From NCBI GenBank assembly GCA_937146645.1, contig CAKZRQ010000012.1, positions 368,777 through 432,776 on the forward strand: 64,000 nucleotides of DNA, in the 5' to 3' direction. The notes beneath the pieces were generated by a model. That model saw only the letters and a program-made list of their open reading frames with translations. It had not been told where the DNA came from and did not search any database. Shown piece after piece: positions 32,951-42,856 of this stretch. Origin of the DNA: an uncultured Cyclobacteriaceae bacterium. Lineage in GTDB: Bacteria > Bacteroidota > Bacteroidia > Cytophagales > Cyclobacteriaceae. Numbering within the stretch: the stretch's first letter is position 1; each line of letters opens with the position of its first letter. The position numbers and the translations under genes are program-made.

Positions 32951-34460
32951 GGCCAACAGTTAAGAAACCAGTGGTTATACTGTTTTCCAAAAATGTACTT
33001 GGTCCAATATTATTGTTGTTTTCATCCAATACCTGATAGCTTCTGTAGAGCCCATCGCTTTGCTGGTTGAGGATGGCAAAGTCTATTGAAAAATTGTTCA
33101 GTCTGACACCTATACCTCCAGATACTTGTTGAACACTTCTATCTATGTCAGATTCTACAAAAGGATCACCAAACATGGCGTAACCACCTCTTAGCCTAAT
33201 CATATTTAATACGAATTCTGCACCCACGCGATAATTCAGAGTACTTCCATAAAGTCTGCTGATAGCCTCATTATCAGGTCTGACATCAAAATCATTGGTT
33301 CTAAAATTGGCATTACTGTAATCTACCCAATCAATATCCGCTGAGATAAATCCATTTTTTCCAAGGAAAAAGGTGGTCCCACCTCCAAGTCTGAGAGGAG
33401 TATTCAAATTGTATCTGTTCAAGAAGATATCTGTAAATGCCTCCTCCTGGTTTAGGAATCGATCTTCAGGCTCGAAGTAGTAGTTCGCATAATTGGCGAC
33501 TACACTTGCACTATATTCCTCATTCATGGAAAACCAGGTAGGGCTTTGGAAATTGAAACCTATATTCCAATAGTCAATTGGTTTATAGATCATTCCAATA
33601 CTCAGATTAACTCCTGTTCCATTTATGAATAAATTTTCCTGCAACGATGAGTTATTTAAAGTAGGAGGATCATCAAAAAACTCTTCCGAATAAATCTTTC
33701 TTGAGCTAAAAGAAATGGTTCTAATACCTAGAGATCCACCAATAAAGAATTTATGGTTGAAATTGGCTCCATATGCAAAGGTCATTTGGTTTGCACTTCC
33801 TTCTTGAACAATGGCTTCATCTTGAAAAGGGAAACCCAAAACAAAGGAATCATATGTATCAGGATTAGGAATTATGTTTCCATCTTCATCTTGAAAGATT
33901 GGATTGATTTGATAAGTAGTATATGCCAAACCTGTAAGGCCAAAGTTTTGAATTTGATTCTCAGGAATTCCGAAAGCATCCTGGATGTAAAAGTCAATGA
34001 TTGAAGTTTCTCCGGGAGTGTCACTAAAGTATCCAAACTCATTATTAAAGTTGGCTATACGCTGTATACTCACCCCGAAACTACCTCCTTTAAATGCGCT
34101 GCGCTCAAGAATATCTGATTTTGGACTAGCCAAAACAAAGCTCAGGTTCGGTAAATGGAAATTAGGAGTTGAATAAGACCTTCTTTGTCCTAGGTAGGTG
34201 GCATCTACATTGCGGGATGTATAACCTAGTGTAATGCTTGCTTCTGATGTTCGGAAAAAGCCCAGCCCAGCAGGGTTGCCTGCAATGTTTGAAACATCGC
34301 CTCCTAATGACCATTGAGTTCCTCCAATGCCCATAATCCTTGAGTTGCCAGAGGGCATGGCGTTACTAAATCTAAGTGCATCTTCAAAATACCCACTTTG
34401 AGCCTTTGATGCCCCTAGGGTGAAGAAACTAATCAAAACAGCAGATAAGAAAATCCTCAT
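32940..34460 (-). CDS. FadL/OMPP1-type outer-membrane transport protein
   Basis: A 506-residue exported barrel protein. After the signal peptide (ending SKAQ) comes ALRFSNAMPSGNSRIMGIGGTQWSLGGDVSNIAGNPAGLGF, here seen across residues about 28-70, a signature of OMPP1/FadL-like long-chain hydrophobic substrate channels and relatives such as PorV. Aromatic-rich alternating strands fill the rest (IGMIYKPIDYWNIGFNFQSP, LNYRVGAEFVLNMIRLRGGY), ending in FLTVGLNF with a terminal Phe. Which hydrophobic substrate it passes cannot be told. Its end overlaps aroK by 11 bases on the opposite strand. Confidence 0.85.
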   Translation of the reverse strand: MRIFLSAVLISFFTLGASKAQSGYFEDALRFSNAMPSGNSRIMGIGGTQWSLGGDVSNIAGNPAGLGFFRTSEASITLGYTSRNVDATYLGQRRSYSTPNFHLPNLSFVLASPKSDILERSAFKGGSFGVSIQRIANFNNEFGYFSDTPGETSIIDFYIQDAFGIPENQIQNFGLTGLAYTTYQINPIFQDEDGNIIPNPDTYDSFVLGFPFQDEAIVQEGSANQMTFAYGANFNHKFFIGGSLGIRTISFSSRKIYSEEFFDDPPTLNNSSLQENLFINGTGVNLSIGMIYKPIDYWNIGFNFQSPTWFSMNEEYSASVVANYANYYFEPEDRFLNQEEAFTDIFLNRYNLNTPLRLGGGTTFFLGKNGFISADIDWVDYSNANFRTNDFDVRPDNEAISRLYGSTLNYRVGAEFVLNMIRLRGGYAMFGDPFVESDIDRSVQQVSGGIGVRLNNFSIDFAILNQQSDGLYRSYQVLDENNNNIGPSTFLENSITTGFLTVGLNF

Positions 34461-34521
34461 TTAATTTGGGTTTGATTCAATATTCTAAACGGACAAGTCG
34501 GTTGGTGGGATGATTTGAGGC

Positions 34522-34546
34522 AAAAAAAAAGGGGAATTAATTCCCC
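34522..34546 (-). terminator. Terminator overlapping the stop of the low-complexity lipoprotein gene
   Basis: Palindrome GGGGAATTAATTCCCC (34531-34546), which contains the stop codon, followed on the minus strand by nine Ts. Confidence 0.85.
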
Positions 34547-35901
34547 CTTCCTCCTCCACCTCTGGAGCCTCCAGAACTTCCTCCCCTTGATCCACCACCG
34601 GAACTCATACGAGAACCTCCGGATGATCGAGACATACTTCCTACAGATGACCTTCCACTGCTGCGGCTAGGGCTATATGATGATCGGGAAGATGATCTGC
34701 TTGGGGTAGAATAATTTCTCATACTTGAACCAGATCGACTGTTATAGTTCGAAGAATTTCCGGTTCCATAACTTGATCTAGAACTTCGTCTGTTATAAGA
34801 AGGGCTTGAACTTCTGCTAGTGGCAGATGAACCTCTGCTGTAAGAAGAACGAGCTGAATTTCTTGAATAAGCGGACCTAGGTGAAACAGCTGAAGATCTT
34901 GTAGGTACTGTGCTTCTCGATCTCACAGCACTTGATCGGCTAGATGCCGCAGAATTTACGTTTCTAGTTCCTCTGGATTGAAGTCTAGACCTTGAGCTAT
35001 TGTAGTAGTCATTTTGAGATGAGCTGAAATCTCTGGCAGCTGTTCTCGCAGAACTATTATTAATTACACTTCTATTTGCCGAAGCATTATTTGTCGCACC
35101 TCTTCTGGCTTGCGCTCGTGCCGTATTAGGCAATGCCGCTGAAGTTCCGGCATTTGCTCCGGCAAATGTAGCTCCTCTCGTAGGTCTTGGACCTCTGACC
35201 ACTCTGCGGTCGCCATATTCACCTCCAGGTAAAACATAAATTGGAGGTCCGTAGCCATAACCGGGATAACCCCATCCATAGCCTGGAGCTCCCCAGCCCC
35301 AACCTGGATAACCCCAACCTGGATAACCCCAACCTGGACCGATAGGTACTCCCCATCCAAGACCAAATGAAGGACCCCAAAACGGACTACCCCATCCAAA
35401 ACCAAATCCAATTCCAAAACTAGGACCCCAACCCCATGGACTTCCCCAGCCCCATGGACTAAAACCTCCCATGAATCCAATATTCATGGAAAAGGTTGGG
35501 TTAAAACCGCCATTTGCACCAGCTGGTGCACTATAGAAATTATTATAAACGTCTATATCTGGATCTCCTTCTCCTTCTAACTCTGGCTCTTCTCCCTCAT
35601 CAAAATAGACAATGTCACCCTCCTCAGTAGGAGTGTCGGACTGGTATCTAGCTATGTAGTCAGGATTGACATTTCGAGAGCTGAAACTCTCCTCACTTGG
35701 AAGATCAGTTTCAAGTTCTGATAATGATTCAAATTGCTCTGGATTGTTGTTTTGTACGGCATATTCAGTCGCTAATTTTTCGTCTGAAGCCATAAAATAA
35801 AGGTTATCCGCCCCAGTAGAAGCCATCTGGCTTGAGCTACAGGAAGCCAAAATGACTGAACCTGCTAGCATGGGTATAGATAAAACTCGGTACTTACTCA
35901 T
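34537..35901 (-). CDS. Low-complexity lipoprotein, Gly/Trp/Tyr-rich core and Ser/Arg-rich tail
   Basis: A 454-residue lipoprotein (lipobox LASC, Cys about residue 21) of no recognised family. Residues about 40-120 are acidic. Residues about 135-225 are almost wholly Gly, Trp, Tyr, Pro and Phe in short repeats such as GWGSPWGWGPSFG and GWGYPGWGYPGWGWG. After a short basic stretch, residues about 240-454 are rich in Ser, Arg, Asn, Ala and Tyr (RSSSRSSYSPSRSSG), ending Gly/Arg-rich. Such composition, aromatic stickers plus an RS tail, is typical of adhesive, gel-forming or phase-separating proteins. It should be anchored in an envelope membrane. The coding frame has no interruption. Confidence 0.8.
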   Translation of the reverse strand: MSKYRVLSIPMLAGSVILASCSSSQMASTGADNLYFMASDEKLATEYAVQNNNPEQFESLSELETDLPSEESFSSRNVNPDYIARYQSDTPTEEGDIVYFDEGEEPELEGEGDPDIDVYNNFYSAPAGANGGFNPTFSMNIGFMGGFSPWGWGSPWGWGPSFGIGFGFGWGSPFWGPSFGLGWGVPIGPGWGYPGWGYPGWGWGAPGYGWGYPGYGYGPPIYVLPGGEYGDRRVVRGPRPTRGATFAGANAGTSAALPNTARAQARRGATNNASANRSVINNSSARTAARDFSSSQNDYYNSSRSRLQSRGTRNVNSAASSRSSAVRSRSTVPTRSSAVSPRSAYSRNSARSSYSRGSSATSRSSSPSYNRRSSRSSYGTGNSSNYNSRSGSSMRNYSTPSRSSSRSSYSPSRSSGRSSVGSMSRSSGGSRMSSGGGSRGGSSGGSRGGGGRGN

Positions 35902-35965
35902 AGGTGAACTGTTGTTGACTGTTTTCTTATACGGTGATAAGAGGGTGAGGTTCTACTTTTTGAAT

Positions 35966-35973
35966 TATATTTG
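35966..35973 (+). promoter_or_regulatory. Candidate -7 box (TATATTTG) for proS
   Basis: Exact TAnnTTTG match 52 bases before the proS ATG. It is in the 123-base divergent spacer. No convincing -33 at the standard distance. Confidence 0.35.
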
Positions 35974-36024
35974 CCTCGCTCAATTAAGCAAAATTAACAT
36001 CTATTCGTATTTCCACAAATTATA

Positions 36025-37506
36025 ATGAGTAAAGGACTTCCAAAAAGAAGTGAAGACTATTCACTTTGGTACAATGAGCTAGTCAAACGGGCAGATCTTG
36101 CTGAAAATTCAGCAGTTAGAGGTTGTATGGTTATCAAACCCTATGGTTTTTCCATCTGGGAGAAAATGCAAGCTGAACTCGATAGAATGTTCAAAGAAAC
36201 GGGCCATACCAATGCCTATTTTCCTTTATTCATCCCTAAGTCATATTTAAGTAAAGAAGCCAGTCATGTGGAGGGATTTGCGAAAGAATGTGCTGTCGTT
36301 ACTCATTATCGACTTAAAAATTCTGAGGAAGGAGATAAAGTAGTTGTTGATCCAGAAGCCAAGTTGGAAGAGGAACTTATCGTAAGACCGACCTCTGAGA
36401 CTGTGATTTGGAGTACATACAAAAATTGGATTCAGTCTTATCGTGACTTACCAGTTTTAGTTAACCAATGGGCCAATGTGGTCCGATGGGAGATGAGAAC
36501 GAGATTATTTCTTAGAACAGCTGAGTTCTTATGGCAAGAGGGTCATACTGCGCATGCCACGGCTCAGGAAGCGATGGATGAAACCGTGCAAATGATGAAT
36601 GTGTACGCAGACTTCGCGGAGCAATTTATGGCTGTACCAGTGGTCAGAGGAGTAAAGACTGAGAGTGAAAGATTCGCAGGTGCAGATGAAACATACTGTA
36701 TTGAAGCGATGATGCAAGACGGGAAGGCGCTACAGGCTGGAACTTCCCATTTTCTAGGGCAGAATTTTGCCAAAGCTTTCGACGTGAAGTTTGCAACCAG
36801 AGAAGGCGGACTAGACCATGTTTGGGGAACTTCTTGGGGTGTGAGCACCCGTTTGATGGGGGCTTTGATTATGGCTCATTCTGATGATAATGGTTTGGTA
36901 TTGCCTCCAAAACTAGCTCCTTTTCAGGTGGTTATAGTCCCAATTTATAGAGGTGAGGAAGAACTGGCTATGGTTTCTGAAAAGGCTCAGGAAATAATGA
37001 GTGAATTAAGAAAAGAGGGAATCACAGTAAAATTCGACAACCGTGATACCCATAAGCCAGGATGGAAATTTGCCGAGTATGAATTGAAAGGTGTACCGGT
37101 AAGAATTGCAGTTGGACCAAGAGATTTGAAAAATAATACCATCGAGATTGCTAGGAGGGATACATTGACCAAGGAGTCATTTGACTTAACTTCTATGTCA
37201 ATTGGACAAAAGGTTTCCGAGCTTCTTGAGACAATTCAAAATGATATTTATCAGAAGGCTCATGATTTCAGAGAGGAGAAAACTACCTCAGTTGATGAGT
37301 GGGATGAATTCAAGGATGTTTTAGAAAACAAGGGTGGGTTTCTTGCGGCGCATTGGGATGGAACCTCTGAAACTGAAGAGAAAATTAAGGAACTCACTAA
37401 GGCCACCATTCGCTGTATTCCAATTAATCAAAAAGAGGAGGAAGGGGTATGTGTGTACTCAGGGAAACCTTCCAAAGGAAGAGTTCTTTTTGCGAAAGCA
37501 TATTAA
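36025..37506 (+). CDS. proS: Prolyl-tRNA synthetase, archaeal/eukaryotic type (ProS type 3)
   Basis: A 493-residue class II aminoacyl-tRNA synthetase that charges tRNA-Pro. Motif 1 region: [20 protein letters not shown]; motif 2: [29 protein letters not shown], here seen around residues 150-180; motif 3 includes [15 protein letters not shown]. The anticodon-binding domain ([35 protein letters not shown]) and a C-terminal zinc-like domain follow. It lacks the YbaK editing insertion of the typical bacterial enzyme, as expected for type 3. Single-gene unit closed by a terminator. Confidence 0.97.
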   Translation: MSKGLPKRSEDYSLWYNELVKRADLAENSAVRGCMVIKPYGFSIWEKMQAELDRMFKETGHTNAYFPLFIPKSYLSKEASHVEGFAKECAVVTHYRLKNSEEGDKVVVDPEAKLEEELIVRPTSETVIWSTYKNWIQSYRDLPVLVNQWANVVRWEMRTRLFLRTAEFLWQEGHTAHATAQEAMDETVQMMNVYADFAEQFMAVPVVRGVKTESERFAGADETYCIEAMMQDGKALQAGTSHFLGQNFAKAFDVKFATREGGLDHVWGTSWGVSTRLMGALIMAHSDDNGLVLPPKLAPFQVVIVPIYRGEEELAMVSEKAQEIMSELRKEGITVKFDNRDTHKPGWKFAEYELKGVPVRIAVGPRDLKNNTIEIARRDTLTKESFDLTSMSIGQKVSELLETIQNDIYQKAHDFREEKTTSVDEWDEFKDVLENKGGFLAAHWDGTSETEEKIKELTKATIRCIPINQKEEEGVCVYSGKPSKGRVLFAKAY

Positions 37507-37511
37507 AAATT

Positions 37512-37534
37512 ACCCGGCTTGTCCGGGTTTTTTT
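37512..37534 (+). terminator. Rho-independent terminator after proS
   Basis: Stem ACCCGG / CCGGGT with a five-base loop and seven Ts, five bases after the proS stop. Confidence 0.85.
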
Positions 37535-37593
37535 ATGGATTTTCTACTTTAATCTTCTTAAACGTCTATTTTAGAATATCAAAAAATGACCAA

Positions 37594-38052
37594 GTGACAA
37601 TTCTAATTCTATCAACCCTTTTAATTATCGGACTTGTTCTGATGTTGGTTGAGGTCCTATTCGTTCCAGGAACCACTTTCGTAGGAATTTTTGGATTGGT
37701 AATTAGTGTAGTAGGACTTGTTTTTGCTTTTGCAAATTTTGAAGCTGGAACAGCCTGGACTATTACTGCTATTGCTGTCATGGCCAATGTAGGAGCTATT
37801 GTTTATGGTTTTCGGTCGGGTGTTTGGAATCGATTTTCTCTCAAGACTTCCTTAAAAGGAGGGACCTTCGACGGACGGTTGGAAGGACTTTACCTTGGAA
37901 TGGAGGGAAAAGCAATATCCGATTTGAAGCCTATTGGAAAAGGTATGTTTGGCGATAACATCTATGAAGTGAAATCAAAAGGTAGTTTTATCACCGTTGG
38001 GTCAGAAATAGAAATCATCAAGATTGAGAATAATACAATTTTAGTTAAATAA
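37594..38052 (+). CDS. NfeD-like membrane protein
   Basis: A 152-residue membrane protein with two to three helices (about residues 2-22, 27-46, 51-69) and a C-terminal OB-fold domain ([40 protein letters not shown]), the NfeD pattern. NfeD proteins pair with flotillin-like proteins, and floA starts two bases downstream, which confirms the call. The GTG at 37594 is preferred: the frame is open further upstream to 37519, but that would start inside the proS terminator. Probably supports membrane microdomain organisation. Confidence 0.85.
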   Translation: MTILILSTLLIIGLVLMLVEVLFVPGTTFVGIFGLVISVVGLVFAFANFEAGTAWTITAIAVMANVGAIVYGFRSGVWNRFSLKTSLKGGTFDGRLEGLYLGMEGKAISDLKPIGKGMFGDNIYEVKSKGSFITVGSEIEIIKIENNTILVK

Positions 38053-38054
38053 TT

Positions 38055-39050
38055 ATGGATCTATCAAATTCACTGTTTTTACTGGTTGCTGCTTTTGCAG
38101 GGGTCATTTTACTTTTCATTTTCCTGTACTTCGTTCCAGTCAATCTTTGGATTACAGCTCAATTCTCGAACGTTAGAGTAGGTCTTCTTGAACTAGTTGG
38201 GATGCGAATAAGGAAGGTACCCCCGAGTGTTATTGTGAATTCATTAATTACCGCAACGAAGGCTGGGCTTGAAAGGACCACTAACGATCTTGAAACCCAT
38301 TATCTGGCAGGAGGGAACGTTCCAAATGTGATCAGGGCTCTGATTTCAGCAGATAAGGCGAATATCTCACTTAGCTTTAAACAAGCTACTGCTATTGATC
38401 TGGCAGGTCGTGATGTTTTTGAAGCGGTTCAAATCTCAGTAAACCCGAAAGTTATTAATACTCCAAATGTAGCAGCCGTGGCTGCGGATGGTATTCAGCT
38501 CATTGCAAAAGCCAGAGTCACGGTACGAGCGAACATTGCGCAGCTCGTAGGTGGCGCTGGTGAGGAAACCATTCTAGCGAGAGTAGGTGAGGGGATTGTT
38601 ACATCCATTGGTTCTGCTCATAATCATAAAAGTGTTTTGGAGAATCCTGATAAGATTTCCAAGCTGGTTTTGGAAAGAGGCCTTGATGCGGGCACCGCCT
38701 TCGAGATTCTTTCTATTGATATTGCTGATATTGATGTGGGAACGAATATTGGTGCTAAGCTTCAGATCGACCAAGCATCTGCGGATTTGAAAGTGGCAGA
38801 GGCTAAAGCTGAGGAGAGACGAGCAATGGCGGTTGCTCTAGAGCAGGAAATGAAAGCCCGAAATGTGGAGATGAGAGCCAAAGTGGTAGAGGCAGAGGCG
38901 GAAGTACCAAAAGCGTTGGCAGAAGCATTTAGATCAGGAAGTTTGGGAGTTATGGATTATTATCGAATGGAAAATATTAAATCCGATACTTCCATGCGAG
39001 ATTCTATCGCAGATTCGGATGACGAAGATTCCTCAGGAAAGGGTAAATAA
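38055..39050 (+). CDS. floA: Flotillin-like protein FloA
   Basis: A 331-residue scaffold of functional membrane microdomains. An N-terminal hairpin-like hydrophobic segment (residues about 7-30) is followed by the SPFH-like domain ([64 protein letters not shown]) and a helical region rich in Ala, Glu and Lys ([24 protein letters not shown]), then a short acidic tail. The whole run is diagnostic of the YqfA/UPF0365 flotillins. It is coupled to nfeD and ends in a bidirectional terminator. Confidence 0.95.
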   Translation: MDLSNSLFLLVAAFAGVILLFIFLYFVPVNLWITAQFSNVRVGLLELVGMRIRKVPPSVIVNSLITATKAGLERTTNDLETHYLAGGNVPNVIRALISADKANISLSFKQATAIDLAGRDVFEAVQISVNPKVINTPNVAAVAADGIQLIAKARVTVRANIAQLVGGAGEETILARVGEGIVTSIGSAHNHKSVLENPDKISKLVLERGLDAGTAFEILSIDIADIDVGTNIGAKLQIDQASADLKVAEAKAEERRAMAVALEQEMKARNVEMRAKVVEAEAEVPKALAEAFRSGSLGVMDYYRMENIKSDTSMRDSIADSDDEDSSGKGK

Positions 39051-39080
39051 AAAAGGGGCTTAGGCCCCTTTCTTTTTTTT
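39051..39080. terminator. Bidirectional terminator between floA and the WG-repeat gene
   Basis: Stem AAAGGGGC / GCCCCTTT with loop TTAG, flanked by A-run and T-run. The loop includes the stop codon of the minus-strand gene. Confidence 0.85.
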
Positions 39081-40628
39081 CTTCTTTTTAGATAACTCTG
39101 GTTCTACCACCACTACTGGGATGTATTCGCTTTTCATTAAGACCTCATCCGTTCCATAATCAATGAGTATCTCCTCATAAGCCACAGGGAATATCAGACT
39201 TCCTTCCGCATCAGCGAGCCCATACTTCCCTTCATTATTCACAAGAAAAAGGCCTTCTTCCATTTGCTGGATGGCATCATAATTCACATCCAAAAGAGAT
39301 TTGCCATTTCTATCAATCATACCAACCTTGCCTTCTTTCTCTATCAGGAAGTTGTCTGAATCGATCCTTAAAATGTTTTCATAACCCTCCGTCATTACCT
39401 CTTGTCCAGAGTTTGTGATAAGGAAAGAAGACTCATTGACAGAGGAGATGGCTAAACCATCTTTAAAATCTTTGACATCATTCCATTTAGGACTGCTTAA
39501 GATTTCTCCATTGATAGAAATGAGACCAGTTTTTCCTCCATCCAGATAGGCAGCCATTTCTTCAGAAAGTAATTTAATTTCATCAAATTCTGGTTGAATC
39601 GTCCAGTTTCCTGCATTATCAATTACACCAATTTTGTTTTCAAATTGGGCTGGGAAATAGCCGTCTGTACCAGGGAAGATTTTTTCAACATTCGAGACGG
39701 GTTTAACTTTCCACCCAGTGTCCCCGAGTAGTCCTATTTTTTCATCTCGCATCTGAACCAGCATATTACCTTTCGAGATTAACTGGACATTTTCCATTCC
39801 TATTGTATCCAAAATGATACCTTCCCAGTCCATGACCCGTCTGAGCTTTCCTCTGATGTACTCGGTTAATAAGTCACCTTCCTTACGGATTTCATGGTAA
39901 CTATTGTACCGGATATCCGCACTTAGTTCGGTACCCTCAATAAGGAAATATTGGTCCTCATTAAATCCGTAAAAGAAATTACCTGAAGTGTGTTCCAATT
40001 TTTCCAAAACTGGTTCCATGATGTATTTACCATCAATATTGATAATTCCATAACCCGAGGACTCTTTGGCTAAAAGATATTTTCCTTCGTTTTCTTCAAG
40101 CAGTTCGTATGGTTTTTCAGGTGTTTCTGAAAAAGGGATAAAATATTTTCCATCCTTTTTGGTTAAAACCATTCCCGTGTGGGTTATGGATGCCCATTCC
40201 AAGAGGCCCAATTCAATGGTTTTTCCTGTGCCCCGTTGAAACACGAAGTACTCATCTCCTTTTTTAGCCAAAAGGAAGTTTACGAATGTTTGGATTTCAT
40301 CGTACTCGTTTTCAAGGCTTTTACTTCCATATTCATGGTAAGCACCAATTTTATCTCCGCTTTTGACCAAAATCCATGGAGCCAAGTATTGATAGATTTC
40401 TTCTGCCTCTATTTGAACCGCAGGCTTGTTATCTCTAGATAAAAGAAAAAGGCTACTATCCCGTTTTCCAATTTTTACCGTTTCACTTAATAATTGGATA
40501 TCCTCATAAATCAATCTTGATTTAAGCTGGAAGTCCCTGTCATACACTTCCCAGGATTGCCCAAAAGACTGGAAAACCAAGCAAAAAAACAGGGCCGAAA
40601 CCCCGATAATTCTTTTCATCCTTTTCAT
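39060..40628 (-). CDS. Exported WG-repeat protein
   Basis: About 522 residues. The signal peptide follows MKRMKR and ends in SFGQ; the ATG at 40628 places it properly, while an earlier start at 40661 would add a non-typical extension. The body contains some eight to ten WG (KWG) repeats with the motif G-x-x-D/N-x-x-G followed by a hydrophobic strand, for example GYGIINIDGKYIMEPVLEKL, KIGVIDNAGNWTIQPEFDEI, KVGMIDRNGKSLLDVNYDAI and KYGLADAEGSLIFPVAYEEI. These form a beta-propeller-like or solenoid surface probably used for protein contact. The C-terminus is a lysine run. Function unknown. Confidence 0.8.
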   Translation of the reverse strand: MKRMKRIIGVSALFFCLVFQSFGQSWEVYDRDFQLKSRLIYEDIQLLSETVKIGKRDSSLFLLSRDNKPAVQIEAEEIYQYLAPWILVKSGDKIGAYHEYGSKSLENEYDEIQTFVNFLLAKKGDEYFVFQRGTGKTIELGLLEWASITHTGMVLTKKDGKYFIPFSETPEKPYELLEENEGKYLLAKESSGYGIINIDGKYIMEPVLEKLEHTSGNFFYGFNEDQYFLIEGTELSADIRYNSYHEIRKEGDLLTEYIRGKLRRVMDWEGIILDTIGMENVQLISKGNMLVQMRDEKIGLLGDTGWKVKPVSNVEKIFPGTDGYFPAQFENKIGVIDNAGNWTIQPEFDEIKLLSEEMAAYLDGGKTGLISINGEILSSPKWNDVKDFKDGLAISSVNESSFLITNSGQEVMTEGYENILRIDSDNFLIEKEGKVGMIDRNGKSLLDVNYDAIQQMEEGLFLVNNEGKYGLADAEGSLIFPVAYEEILIDYGTDEVLMKSEYIPVVVVEPELSKKKKKKKGA

Positions 40629-40703
40629 TACTCTGTAACCTCTAGAAACAAAAATGGCCAAAAAGTTAACTTCCTGGCCATCCTCTCAATATTATTTGAG
40701 GAA

Positions 40704-41984
40704 TTACTCCGTTGTTTTATGCTTTTCTAAATCAAAAATATCCGAAATCAAATCGATCATTTGTTCTGCCTGATCCTTTTGGCAAGCAGCTTTTAGTTGG
40801 ACTACCGGGACTTTCAGAATCTTCTGCATCATACTTTTCGTGATTCTGTCCACTAGCTCGATTTCTTTCTGATCAGCCTTTTTTAAATGTCTTTGAAGCT
40901 CTTCCTGTCTGATTTTTTCAAGTGACTCCTTCAATTTATTGATGGTAGGAGAAACGAGCATTTCCTTTTTCCAGGAATAAAACTCATCAATTGCTTCAGA
41001 GATAATCTGCTCTACTTCAGGAATGGCTGAAAGTCTTCTTTCCAGTGCTTCTGATGCTTTGCTCTTAATGTTATCGACATTGTAAAGAATAACACCAGGA
41101 ACTTCTTCAACTGCCGTCTCTACACTCCTTGGAACAGAAAGATCTATAAATAACTTGTAGCTCTGAATCTTTAGATTTTTAATAGAATCCTTTGTGATGA
41201 AAGGTTCACTCCTTTGAATAGAAGATACGACAACATCACTCTCAGCTATGGCGTCCTCACAGTCTTCAAAATCTACAACTTCAAATCCGTGCTCTGCTGC
41301 AATAGCTTCTGCCTTTGATCGTGTGCGGTTGGTAATTTTGACTTTGGCATCCGGAAGGTAAACCATATTCTTTACCACGTCCTTTCCGATCTCACCAACT
41401 CCTACAATCAGAATCCTTGGTTGGAATGTATTGGATGTGATGCTTTCAATCAGTTCGATGGCCGCATAAGAAAGTGAAGCTGCTCCATCTCGGAAGCTCG
41501 TTTCCTGCACTACTCTTTTGCTACTGAAAAAGATGGTGTGCATCAAGCGATGCAAAAATGGGCCCGCCATGTCAAGGTCAGCAGAAGCTTGATACGCTCT
41601 TTTGACTTGATTGGCTATTTGAATGTCCCCGATTACTTGGGCTTCTAATCCGATAGAAACTCTAAATAGATGATTAATAGCCTCTCGGTCATCTTCGTAA
41701 ATCTCAAAGTATTCGCTGTAGTTTAAAATGTCAGCTAGTCCTTTCTCCAATCCCACCAGCTTAATGATTTCTGTACTTAGATCAAGTTCATGACTATAGT
41801 AGACCTCAGTACGATTACAGGTGGAAAGAATCAGCGCATCACCAAGACTGAAGAAATCCTTCAGCTTCAATAAAATATCATGGATGGTTCGATCATCCAG
41901 AGCAATGACCTCGCGAATTTTAACGGGGGCAGTTTTGTGTGATAAACTTAAAGCTCTGAACTTCTGCTGCATGCTCGCTTTCAT
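40704..41984 (-). CDS. hemA: Glutamyl-tRNA reductase
   Basis: A 426-residue NADPH-dependent enzyme that reduces glutamyl-tRNA to glutamate-1-semialdehyde, the committed step of the C5 haem pathway. Markers are LSHKTAPVKIRE, LSTCNRTEVYY with the catalytic Cys, EAQVIGDIQIANQVKRAY, the Rossmann loop ILIVGVGEIGKDVVKNM, DVVVSSIQRSEPFI and the C-terminal dimerisation helix. The next enzyme, hemL, lies 20 kb away. The ATG at 41984 lies three bases from the predicted transcription start, so the message is almost leaderless. Confidence 0.96.
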   Translation of the reverse strand: MKASMQQKFRALSLSHKTAPVKIREVIALDDRTIHDILLKLKDFFSLGDALILSTCNRTEVYYSHELDLSTEIIKLVGLEKGLADILNYSEYFEIYEDDREAINHLFRVSIGLEAQVIGDIQIANQVKRAYQASADLDMAGPFLHRLMHTIFFSSKRVVQETSFRDGAASLSYAAIELIESITSNTFQPRILIVGVGEIGKDVVKNMVYLPDAKVKITNRTRSKAEAIAAEHGFEVVDFEDCEDAIAESDVVVSSIQRSEPFITKDSIKNLKIQSYKLFIDLSVPRSVETAVEEVPGVILYNVDNIKSKASEALERRLSAIPEVEQIISEAIDEFYSWKKEMLVSPTINKLKESLEKIRQEELQRHLKKADQKEIELVDRITKSMMQKILKVPVVQLKAACQKDQAEQMIDLISDIFDLEKHKTTE

Positions 41985-41990
41985 CTATTG

Positions 41991-41998
41991 CAAAGGTA
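41991..41998 (-). promoter_or_regulatory. -7 box (TACCTTTG, minus strand) of hemA
   Basis: Reads TACCTTTG on the minus strand, identical to the box before guaA. An imperfect -33, TTTCG, sits 19 bases upstream. Transcription would start at about 41987, three bases before the ATG. Confidence 0.5.
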
Positions 41999-42140
41999 CT
42001 AAGCAAAGAGGCTTTCTCGAAACTAGGGCTACCTCTACCACTTAATTTGGAATTCGTCTAAATAACTTTGAATTATCAAAAAAGGCAACAGGAGATAGCT
42101 AGAATTGATTTCCGATTTAATTCTTATTTTTATAGTTATT

Positions 42141-42809
42141 ATGAGTAAGATATTTTTTTGGCTTAAATCAAATTTTGGATTTTCAAGGAAGGAGTCCAGA
42201 GGATTTATTCTGGTTCTTCCAATTCTACTCATAGTTTATTGGCTGCCAGGGCTTATGAATTCTTCCAAACATCCTGACAATACTGAAATAGTTCAGGCAG
42301 AAATTGATTCTCTTTTGTCCGCAGGTTGGAAACCGGTAAAATCAGACCTGAATTTCAATCCTCAGGATACATCCAAAGTGAATAAAACCGCAAAAAGCTC
42401 GGCCTTTAAGGCGATTCCGATTTCAGAAGCTGATTCTATCGTTCTTCAGATAGTTCCTGGAATTGGCCCCAAACTGGCCGGAAGGATCATTCGGTACAGG
42501 GAGAATTTGGGAGGATTTCACTCAGAAAATCAACTTGCAGAGGTTTATGGTTTATCCCCTGAGGTTTCAGAAACCGCGTGGGACTATTTCTTTTTGGCTG
42601 AGCCAAAGCTTAAAAAAATACCGATCAATCTGGTCGAGAGAGAGGAACTGGCTGCACATCCTTACATTTCTTATGGTGCGGCAAAAGTGATCATCGCATA
42701 TCGGGAACAGCATGGATTTTACCAATCATCATCTGATTTATCCAAGATTAAGATTTTTGAGGAATCATGGATCGATCAAATAGAACCCTATCTAGATTTC
42801 CAGCAGTAA
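42141..42809 (+). CDS. ComEA-like helix-hairpin-helix protein
   Basis: About 222 residues. A basic N-terminus and one membrane segment (about residues 18-38) anchor a C-terminal DNA-binding region with two helix-hairpin-helix units: IVPGIGPKLAGRIIRYRENLG with HSENQLAEVYGL, then HPYISYGAAKVIIAYREQHG with SSSDLSKIKIF. This is the ComEA-type receptor/ratchet pattern for DNA uptake, or a related DNA-binding role at the membrane. The ATG at 42141 is preferred to a start at 42105. No other competence gene is in the window. Confidence 0.8.
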   Translation: MSKIFFWLKSNFGFSRKESRGFILVLPILLIVYWLPGLMNSSKHPDNTEIVQAEIDSLLSAGWKPVKSDLNFNPQDTSKVNKTAKSSAFKAIPISEADSIVLQIVPGIGPKLAGRIIRYRENLGGFHSENQLAEVYGLSPEVSETAWDYFFLAEPKLKKIPINLVEREELAAHPYISYGAAKVIIAYREQHGFYQSSSDLSKIKIFEESWIDQIEPYLDFQQ

Positions 42810-42856
42810 ATTGATTTGGAGTTTTAAGATCAAAGATTTGTCCACATCTTTGGTTT

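Noticed and set aside
35064-35480. Second protein in another frame of the low-complexity lipoprotein gene
   Set aside because: The open frame is a by-product of Gly/Trp/Pro-rich codons; it has no signal, domain or start context of its own.
37519-37593. N-terminal extension of the NfeD-like protein
   Set aside because: It would start within the proS terminator hairpin; the GTG at 37594 gives the normal family N-terminus.
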